Source: Actinomortierella ambigua (Eukaryota > Mortierellomycota > Mortierellomycetes > Mortierellales > Mortierellaceae). Taken from it: a stretch of 15,438 bases of DNA. The position numbers were made by a program, and so were the translations under genes. Below the pieces are notes generated by a model. It saw only the letters and a program-made list of their open reading frames with translations, was not told the DNA's origin and made no database searches. The stretch is from positions 1 to 15,438 of the forward strand of contig JAAAJB010000727.1 in assembly GCA_016098155.1 (NCBI GenBank), read 5' to 3'. This document shows, piece after piece, positions 8,830-15,438 of this stretch; position 1 is the stretch's first letter; each line of letters opens with the position of its first letter.

Positions 8830-8851
8830 ACTATCGTCGTACGACGATAGT
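8830..8851. repeat. 22-bp perfect palindrome
   Basis: The half-site ACTATCGTCGT is followed immediately by its exact reverse complement, with no spacer; the symmetry breaks at 8829/8852. It begins 41 nt after the homopurine tract. A perfect 22-bp palindrome is unlikely by chance in a window this size. It resembles an operator-like or homing-enzyme-like dyad, but no linked protein gene is seen. Confidence 0.95.
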
Positions 8852-9049
8852 ACCACAGGCCATGTCAACTCTACGGGCCACTCCCAATAGCAGCCCCCCA
8901 ACAACACAATCAGGGTCGAGCCGAGGGGGTAAGAGCAACGGATCTCGCGACTCTTTTATGCGTAGGCATGCGTCTGTGTCAAAGAGACTGCCATTTCCTC
9001 CTCCTGTCTTGGCAAAGAGAGTTTTTGGCACATGGACGCCAACAGCAGC

Positions 9050-9099
9050 AGGAAGGGAGGGAAGGAAGGAAGGAAGGAAGGAAGGAGGGGGAAGGGGGA
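9050..9099 (+). repeat. 50-nt purine tract with GGAA microsatellite
   Basis: Only A and G between 9050 and 9099, with a core of GGAA units (about 9061-9084) followed by G-rich sequence. It is likely length-variable between strains. Confidence 0.9.
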
Positions 9100-9315
9100 T
9101 TGAACAGGTGCGTAGTGGGCCCCAGAAACGGGGGTGGAGTAGGGGAGCCAGTATCCAGCAGGGGGGCGGCAGTTGTTGGAGTCGTTCATCACGTGTGGAA
9201 GAAAAGACTCCGACCGACTTTAAGCGTGTGAGAGAGGAGAAAGAAAGAGAGAGCGGGGCGGGGACAAAGAAAGTAGCAGCACAGAATACAATAAAATAAA
9301 TCACCGCCCGCCCCC

Positions 9316-9462
9316 TCGGGGATGAATGAAGATGCTTCTCCATGACAGGTCAGTTGGCAATGGAGAGGCGCGAGGGACACGAAGCGAGGCTAGCCAACGA
9401 TGACCGAGGATGAGCACAGAGTCATGCCAGCACCCTTGCTTTCCCCGTCGGGAATGAATGAA
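9316..9462 (+). promoter_or_regulatory. repeated TCGGGRATGAATGAA motif upstream of carnitine acetyltransferase
   Basis: TCGGGGATGAATGAA (9316-9330) and TCGGGAATGAATGAA (9448-9462) differ at one base and lie 132 bp apart in the same orientation, about 320 and 190 bp before the start codon. Both follow C-rich sequence. They could be a paired activator site or the remains of a small duplication; no known factor is assigned. Confidence 0.35.
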
Positions 9463-9532
9463 CAATAGTCGAATGAGGATCGAGCCCGGGGGGAGAAGAA
9501 AAAAAAAAAGCTGATCACTCTTGCTCCAGTCG

Positions 9533-9539
9533 TATAAAA
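9533..9539 (+). promoter_or_regulatory. TATA box of the carnitine acetyltransferase gene
   Basis: TATAAAA lies about 100 bp before the start codon and is followed by a strongly CT-rich stretch (about 9554-9635), a common leader arrangement in expressed fungal genes. Transcription would be expected to begin roughly 25-60 bp downstream. Confidence 0.65.
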
Positions 9540-9636
9540 AGCTCCCCGCATACATCTCTTCTTTTTCTTTTCTCTTCTCATTTCCTCGACTCCATTCCTC
9601 TCCTCTCATTCCACCCCCCCCTCCTCCTCCGTCCTT

Positions 9637-12600
9637 ATGTCTTTTCGCGCTCTCTCCGCTGCGTCTCGTCCCTTCCTGCTCAACACGCTCAAGCACACTA
9701 TCAAGCCCCAGCAGCCAAAGGTACGGCACGGCACCCGCATCACATCGCATGCATCTAGCCCATCAGCTCGTTCTGCAAACTCAGGAACAACGAACGGTAT
9801 ATGGGCAACAGCTGTGAATGCTTGTCTACCATCCAACTAAAACTGGACCTCGCTCGTCTCTATTTAGATCGTCTCCAACATGCTCTTCCGCAACTATACC
9901 TCGGCCAAGGTCGAGTCCTACCCTGGTCTGGGCCAGCCCGATCTGACCAAGGGCCCTCTGTACCGCTGGGACACCGCTCTGCCCAAGCTGCCCGTCCCTA
10001 CCCTGCAGGAGACTTGCGCCCGCTACCTGCGCTCGGTGCGTCCTCTGCTGAACGACCAGCAGTTTGCCGAGACGACCAAGGCCGTGGAGGAGTTCCAGAA
10101 GCCCGGCGGTGTCGGTGAGGAGCTGCAGCAGCGTCTGCTGGCCAAGGCCAACGACCCCAAGACGGTCAACTGGCTGGAGGACTGGTGGAACGACCTGGCC
10201 TACTTTGGCTACCGCGACCCCGTGGTCGTGTACGTGTCGTACTTTTATGCCTACAAGGACGACCGTCTGCTGAAGAAGAACACGGCGCGTGCGGCTGCGA
10301 TCATCCAGGCCGCAATGGACTTCCGTCGCCAGGTGGTGGATGAGACGCTTGCGCCCGAGATGGCCAAAAAGTCGCCTCTGGACTCGTCGACGTACAAGTA
10401 CATGTTCAACGCCTGCAGATACCCAGCCAAGCCCAGCGACTTTGAGCTTGCGTTTGACCCTGCGCAGAACAACCACATTGCCGTCGTGCGCAACAACCAG
10501 TTCTTTGTCTTTGATCTGGTCAAGAACGGCAAGGTCCTGTCCACGGCCGACATTGAGGTCCAGCTCGACCGTATCATCAAGGCCGCCGGTGACCACAAGG
10601 AGGCCCCCCTCGGTATTCTGACTGCCGAGAACCGCGACAACTGGACTGAGGTAAGATAAAGACAAAGGAAGGGGGAGACAGAGAGGGAGAGAGAGGGAGA
10701 GGGAGAGGGAGGGAGGGGAACCTACCCTACTGGCAGGCTGGCCGGTCCGGGTCATCCATCATCCATGGTGTCAAGTGTGGGGAGGGGAGATGGGGTCGTT
10801 GACGGAAGGAGGATGGGAAAGTAAGGGGGGTAATCCATTTGCCAGATCGGGAGCAAGTCTAGCCAGCCAGCAATTGGGAAGAAAGTGTGGCTCAGAAAGT
10901 CACAGTCGTTGCTCGGTCGGGCTGCAAGCTCTTTGGACAGGATTTTTATTATTGTTCTGGCTCCCCCTTCGTGCGATCGCCAACCCTCTTCTGGGTGAAC
11001 CATTACCCTGGGTCACAGCCATCCTTTCTATCCCATGGCACCTTACCCTTGCTCAATCTCTCTCATCTCTCTCATCTCCCTCGGCCCCCTTCCCCCCCCT
11101 CCTCTTTCTCTCATCCCCATTCACATCCCCATCTGGGGCAAGGAAGGCTTGATGCTCAAAAAGTATCACGATGGGCACGTGCTATTGTCGCCACTTCAAT
11201 ACTGCAGCAGTTACTTTAAAGCAACTCTTTAGAGAGGCGGTTCAGATCACCTGCGCGCCTGTCTGTCTGTCCCCTTTTTGCTGATGAGATCTTTGGGTAG
11301 AGATTGGGATTGATCAATCGGCCTCACTCCTTGCTTGCTCTTCAGGGAACCGTTATCTTCTCCATCGCTCAGTGATCAACCACCCTTTTTTTTAATTTTC
11401 GGATCGGCTAAAAGGGGACAATGAGATGGTGCGCACTCTTTCTTTCGTTACGTGACGGTTTGCTAACCCCTTCTTTCGACCCTCCATACCGTCTTCCCCA
11501 CGCTATATAGGCTCGCAAGACCTTGATCAACGCTGGCTCCTACAACGAGGAGCTCCTCCGCAAGATCGAGTCCTCCGTCTTCCTTCTCTGCCTGGACGAG
11601 ACGAGCCCCGTCACCCGCGACGAGGTCTCGCGTGCCTGCTGGACCGGTGATGGCCGCAACCGCTTCTGGGACAAGTCCCTTCAGTTCATCGTCTTTGAGA
11701 ACGGCAAGGCTGGTTTCGTTGGCGAGGTAGGTTGATGTGTCTTTCTCTCACTCTGTCGACTATTACACATGAACATCATAGTATATACTAACCTGACCAC
11801 TTTTACACTTTTATAGCACTCCACCATGGATGGTACCCCCACCTGCCGCCTGAACGACTATGTCTGCACAGCGCTTGCCAAGAAAAAGATTGACCACGGC
11901 TCCAGCGTCCCCTCAGGTAACCTGGAGGAGCCCCAGAAGCTCAAGTTTGCCCTCAACTCGGAAGTCCACAAGGCGATCGAGACTGCCGAGAAGAACTTTG
12001 ACGAGCTGGTTGGCAAGCACGCTTTGTATGTCCAGAACTACGAGGGCTACGGCAAGGGCTTGATCAAAAAGTTCAAGTGCTCGCCCGACGCCTACGTGCA
12101 GATGATCATCCAGCTCGCCTACTACAAGATGCACGGTGTCTCGCGCCCCACCTACGAGTCGGCCCAGGTGCGCAAGTTCCAGCACGGCCGTACCGAGACT
12201 TGCCGCACGGTCTCGATCGAGTCCGTGGACTGGGTCAAGTCGATGGAGGACCCTCACAAGAGCGACGAGGAGAGGAGTGCGCTGTTCAAGAAGGCGCTGG
12301 ACTCCCATGTCTCGTACATGGCCAACGCCGTCGAGGGCAAGGGCTGCGACCGCCACCTGCTCGGTCTGCAGCTGGTGATGAAGCCTGGTGAGCAAAAGCC
12401 TACGATGTTTGCACAGGAGGTCTTTGGCCGGTCCAAGCACTGGAACCTGTCGACTTCGCAGCTGTCTGGCGAGCACTTTGATGGCTACGGCTGGGGTGAG
12501 GTCGTCCCTGATGGTTACGGCATTGCCTACATGGTCAACGAGAACAACCTGTCGTTCAACGTTGCCGCCATGAAGGAGATGCGCCCCGACCGCATGCACC

Positions 12601-12680
12601 ACTTCCTCAAGGAGGCTGCCACCGAGATGCGCCAGCTCTTTGAGAAGACCCTCCTCGAGGCTCCCAAGTCCAAGCTGTAA
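9637..12680 (+). CDS. CAT2: carnitine O-acetyltransferase, dual mitochondrial/peroxisomal signals
   Basis: Predicted join(9637..9720, 9868..10650, 11511..11726, 11817..12680), 648 aa, a normal length for fungal Cat2; all introns are phase 0 with GT...TAG ends. The enzyme moves acetyl groups between CoA and carnitine, allowing export of peroxisomal acetyl-CoA and its use in mitochondria. Family motifs: FNACRYP (Cys211-Arg212), catalytic His362 in GEHSTMDGTP, the GYGKGLIKK CoA-binding segment (438-446), SPDAYVQM (450-457), TYESAxxRxFxHGRTET (473-489), STSQ (573-576) and the following VVPDGYGIAY. The N terminus has Arg, Ser and Leu and no acid residue in 28 residues, and RNYTSA (36-41) resembles a mitochondrial processing site. 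The last three residues are SKL, a canonical PTS1. Met33, the first codon-frame ATG of exon 2, is a possible alternative start. Codons favour C or G in third position, which suggests good expression. Confidence 0.95.
10651..11510 (+). other. long intron 2 of the carnitine acetyltransferase gene
   Basis: 860 nt from GTAAGA to TATATAG, phase 0, joining ...NRDNWTE to ARKTLINAGSYN. This is far longer than introns 1 (147 nt) and 3 (90 nt) of the same gene. It contains a GA/GGGAGA-rich stretch near its start (about 10665-10720) and CT-rich runs near 11050-11115. No coding exon is needed for the family alignment, and no RNA gene was recognised inside. Confidence 0.8.
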
Positions 12681-12761
12681 ACAATATCTCCACATATCGA
12701 GTACCCTCCCCAAAAACCATCTCCCCCTTGTACATTCCCATTGCCCTTCCCCGCTCTTAGA

Positions 12762-12767
12762 ATTAAA
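12762..12767 (+). terminator. candidate poly(A) signal ATTAAA after carnitine acetyltransferase
   Basis: ATTAAA in an A-rich run, 81 nt after the stop codon and following a C/T-rich 3' UTR. The position and composition fit a fungal 3' end. There are about 440 bp from here to the next start codon. Confidence 0.4.
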
Positions 12768-12975
12768 AAACAGATTCCTTTTTGAAACGTATCAATGGAA
12801 GTAATCGTTGCGAAAAGTAAAAAGACGAGGGGGTGGACAGGTACATGTATCTACATGGGCGTTTAAAAGAGTTTGGAACAAAAGGCTGTGACGAGGACCC
12901 CAGCCGGGGCGGGGGCCAGGTGGCTACTGGCAAGATCATGTGCCTGAAGGGGTAGGGGTTCAATGCTACATTCCT

Positions 12976-13183
12976 ATTGGCCAAAGGTGGGGCCCAAAGA
13001 GTGTCATTCGTCCATGGCAGTGGGAGAAAATAAAAAGGTCACGCTTTTTGGTGAGCTGCTGCACAGGATCACTTCTCTTCCCAACCTTTGCACTTTTTTT
13101 TTATTTCTCTCATTTCTCCTGCCCACGCCATTCCTAAACCCTCATCACAACACACTCCATCTCTCTTCCATCCCCTCTATAAA
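12976..13183 (+). promoter_or_regulatory. promoter region of the aminopeptidase gene
   Basis: ATTGG (12976-12980), an inverted CCAAT box, lies about 230 bp before the start codon. An A/T element AAATAAAAAG follows near 13029, then a CT-rich leader, then TATAAA at 13178-13183 only 27 bp before the ATG at 13210. If that last box is used, the 5' leader would be extremely short. The AATAAAAAG element is the more conventional distance away. Confidence 0.4.
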
Positions 13184-13209
13184 CGAAAAAAAGACACGTT
13201 TCGCAAAAC

Positions 13210-15268
13210 ATGAAACTGACCTCGCTTGCCCTTCTCTCAGTCGTCGCTGCGTCGGCGATGGCAGCCCCGAGCTGGTGGGAGCAGTGGACACTTCGCAGCG
13301 CCCAGCGTGTGCATGATACCCTGGCACCTGCTGCTGAGGACGACCTTCGCCTGATCCAGCTGGCGGCCGACAAGGAGCCAGTGTGGATGACGGAGCGTCA
13401 GCGCCTGAGATTGCTCCGCGACAACATCAACTACATGGATATCACCGATGCTCAGGACCTTGGCCAGCAGCGTGCTCATCTCATGAATGCCAAGAAGCGT
13501 ACGTGTGCCCTCCTGCCTGCTTTTTTTTCCCTGCTGACTTGTGTGTGTTCAACATCAGAGTGGGCGTTTTGTTCTCTTATTGCACGTTTCATTCTCTCTA
13601 TTCCACATACGTTTGGCTCCAAAGATATGATGAAGGTCCAGCGAGACGAGCTTTCTCCTCGCCCAAATGCAGAAAGGGTTCTCGTTTTGGACCGGGTGTT
13701 TCGATTTTCACTCGGTGGGAATGAGATTGAGAGAGAAAAGGAGAGGGGCGGCGCTCCTCTTTCTTTCTTTCTCTCTCTCTCATACATTACGTCAATGATG
13801 CCTTTGAGAGCCATTCTCACACTGTGGACTTGTCCCATCCACTGTGCTCTCGTGAAAGGCGTGTGAGTGTGTGAGCATCAAGTGGTGGGCCCGGCGGGAG
13901 TCGAGTGGAGTCAAAAAAATCAATCATCCATTCCTATTTAGGACGGGATGACTTGGAAACCAACGAACATGTCATTCAAACGCGTATTGACATTCACACG
14001 ACACAGGGGAAGGGGGGTGAACATGCCACAAAAAACCGTGCGAAATATCTTTGTGGATTGCGCAATGCCCATTGGGCAATATGTTCCTGGAGCTATGATG
14101 TTTACGTGATTCAGGGAGTGCCTCGCTGCCCCCCTTACTACTCCAGAGAGATTCTGTTTGATAGTGGACTCATCCATCTTTCTTCCCTCTCCCTCTCCCT
14201 CTTTCTCTCTCTCTCTCGCTCTCTCTCACCAGCCCTCCCCGAGAGCCTTCGCCAGCAGCGCCGGTACCACAAGTACGTGGACAACCTGTCGACGGAGAAC
14301 ATGGAAGCAGCCTTGACCAAGTTTACGTCGTTCCATACGCGGTACTACAAGTCGGAGACAGGTGAGGAATCGGCAAAGTGGCTGTACAAGACGATCAGCG
14401 ACCTGATTGAGGAGTCGGACACGTCAGATGTGAGTGTCCGTCGCTTCCAACACAATGGCTGGAAACAGTTCTCGATCATTGCCCGCTTTGATGGCCAGGA
14501 TGACACGCTGGCGAACGAGCCCGTCATCATCGGTGCCCACCAGGACTCGGTCAACATGTGGCTGCCCATGTGGGGCCGCTCCCCCGGTGCCGATGACGAT
14601 GGCTCGGGCTCGATCACGATCCTCGAGGTCTTCCGCGCTCTGGTCCAGAAGGGCTTCCGCCCCCACCGCCCGGTCGAGTTCCACTGGTACTCGGGCGAGG
14701 AGGCTGGTCTCTTGGGCTCGCAGGCCGTCGCCAAGGAGTATGAGGCGAAGAAAGTTGATGTCATTGCCATGATCCAGGTGAGAACGGGCTCTAACCATGT
14801 CTTTTTTTTGGAAGGAAGGAGGGAGGTGAAGTGAGGGAGGGCTATCCTAGGTGAATATGTGGTTGGAATACATTTCTCAGTGTAATTACTGATTTGTTTT
14901 ATCTCTCTTTTTTACTGGTGTAGAATGACATGACGGGCTACGTTGGCAGCAAGTTTAAAGAGTCGTACGGCATCGTGATTGACTTTGTGGATCCCGAGCT
15001 GACCGATTTTGTCGTGGTAGGTAGACGAAAGATCCATGCAGACACAAAATCAGTCTTTTGATGGGCCGTTGCTGCTGATCTTGGAAAAACGGTGTTGATT
15101 GGAATTTCAGGCACGCAATGTGATCTAACCTTTCCCCTTTCCCCTATTTTTTAACCCTACGACGCAACAAACTCCCTTGTTTTTGGTTGCATTCTACCTC
15201 CCCTGTTTAGAAACTTGCCCGCGAGTATGGTGACATTCCTGTTCGTGAGACCAAGTGCGGCTATGCTT
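13210..15268 (+). CDS. secreted M28-family zinc aminopeptidase (leucine aminopeptidase type), 3' end beyond window
   Basis: Predicted join(13210..13498, 14233..14777, 14924..15016, 15211..15268, ...), giving 328 residues plus one base before a GTAAGT at 15269; the last exons are outside. Residues 1-19 form a signal peptide (hydrophobic LALLSVVAASA, cleavage near AMA-AP). A propeptide follows with RLIQ and MDITDAQDLG, then the M28 domain from about residue 115 (FTSFHTRYYKSETG). Zinc-site motifs are GAHQDS (His199), GADDDGSG (217-219), GEE (base Glu252, ligand Glu253) and NDMTGY (Asp280). CGYAC (325-329) matches the conserved disulfide pair of bacterial and fungal homologues. The fifth zinc ligand, a C-terminal His, would lie past the window. 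Role: removal of N-terminal residues from peptides, outside the cell or in the vacuole. The first intron is phase 1 and leaves a split Pro97 codon. Confidence 0.92.
13499..14232 (+). other. long intron 1 of the aminopeptidase gene
   Basis: 734 nt from GTACGT to a CT-rich tract ending CACCAG, phase 1. Joining gives ...LMNAKK-P-LPESLRQQRRYH, continuous with the family pattern, so no exon is missing. The intron holds a purine/pyrimidine inverted repeat (13721-13783). Other introns of the gene: 14778-14923 (146 nt), 15017-15210 (194 nt), and one starting at 15269. Confidence 0.75.
13721..13783 (+). repeat. imperfect purine/pyrimidine hairpin inside aminopeptidase intron 1
   Basis: A purine-rich arm (13721-13748, ATGAGATTGAGAGAG...) is followed after a few GC bases by a pyrimidine-rich arm (13754-13783, ending CTCTCTCTCAT) that is largely its reverse complement. 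In RNA it could fold into a stem of about 28 bp with mismatches. Confidence 0.6.
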
Positions 15269-15369
15269 GTAAGTCATTGGTTCTAATGGAGCGATGACTG
15301 TTTGTCTTCTTGTCGAAGGCTGTTGATGTTTCACATTCTGTGAGATGTTCCCATCGTACCATGGCACTG

Positions 15370-15414
<45 letters not shown>

Positions 15415-15438
15415 CCCCCCCCCTCTCCCTCTCCCCCC
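15269..15438 (+). other. start of aminopeptidase intron 4, with a (CT)n/C-rich tract running off the window
   Basis: GTAAGT at 15269 opens an intron that does not close inside the window. From 15371 to the last base (68 nt) the sequence is only C and T: about 20 CT units, then C-rich runs. It could be the polypyrimidine tract before the next exon, or a microsatellite inside the intron. The window may end here because such tracts are hard to assemble. Confidence 0.75.

Larger units (their letters stand above)
6019..9315. other. gene-free intergenic region
   Basis: About 3.3 kb with no supported gene on either strand. Open frames up to about 170 codons occur (for example minus-strand 7735-8064, 8293-8658 and 8831-9343), but their translations are low-complexity or random in composition, with no recognisable motif. 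No tRNA or 5S rRNA was recognised by eye. The interval holds simple repeats and palindromes listed separately, plus a run of nine G near 6685. Confidence 0.55.

Noticed and set aside
8831..9343. 170-codon minus-strand open frame in intergenic DNA
   Set aside because: The translation is dominated by Pro/Ser/Leu runs encoded by the CT-rich complement of the purine tracts; no motif or splice-supported extension.
9826..10755. 309-codon minus-strand open frame opposite carnitine acetyltransferase exon 2
   Set aside because: It arises from the strong C/G third-position preference of the real gene; the translation is Leu/Val/Arg-rich with no recognisable domain and runs into intron repeats.
11913..12713. 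266-codon minus-strand open frame opposite carnitine acetyltransferase exon 4
   Set aside because: Antisense shadow of a GC3-biased exon; no domain seen.
13905..14232. In-frame upstream extension of aminopeptidase exon 2
   Set aside because: The open frame simply reads back through the intron's CT tract; the spliced join to the signal-peptide exon matches family order and phase.

Overview
The window looks like nuclear DNA of a filamentous fungus. The genes are split by GT...AG introns of about 90 to 860 nt with CT-rich 3' ends, promoters carry TATA boxes followed by CT-rich leaders, and GA/CT microsatellites are common. Tandem genes fusing a tyrosine-kinase-like (TKL) kinase domain to long Sel1 repeats, together with fairly balanced base composition and long introns, suggest an early-diverging lineage. 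A Mortierellomycotina fungus (Mortierella or a relative) fits best, but this placement is inference. All recognised genes are on the + strand.

Layout. (1) 1-1943: the 3' part of a TKL kinase/Sel1-repeat gene with 13 complete 36-residue repeats; its 5' end lies outside the window. (2) 1944-3042: intergenic; its first ~570 bp resembles the 3' flank of the next gene. (3) 3043-5418: a complete paralogue (predicted 757 aa) with an 11-codon first exon, a full kinase domain and 10 complete Sel1 repeats. (4) 5419-9636: about 4.2 kb with no convincing gene, holding the second copy of the duplicated 3' flank, three near-perfect palindromes, a 104-nt homopurine tract, a GGAA microsatellite and the promoter of the next gene. 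(5) 9637-12680: a four-exon carnitine O-acetyltransferase (predicted 648 aa) with a mitochondrial-type presequence and a C-terminal SKL peroxisomal signal. (6) 13210 to beyond the window: a secreted M28-family zinc aminopeptidase (leucine aminopeptidase type) with four exons visible and the 3' end missing.

How the genes relate. The two kinase/Sel1 genes are a recent tandem duplication that includes 3' noncoding sequence and differs by exactly three Sel1 repeats. This is the most interesting part of the window: a fast-evolving kinase-plus-solenoid pair that could act as a sensor or scaffold. The carnitine acetyltransferase would serve the acetyl-carnitine shuttle between peroxisomes and mitochondria. 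The aminopeptidase is an extracellular or vacuolar peptide-degrading enzyme. The last two show no functional link to the kinases; they appear to be ordinary neighbours. Exon models come from reading frame continuity, splice consensus and family motifs; no transcript data were available.
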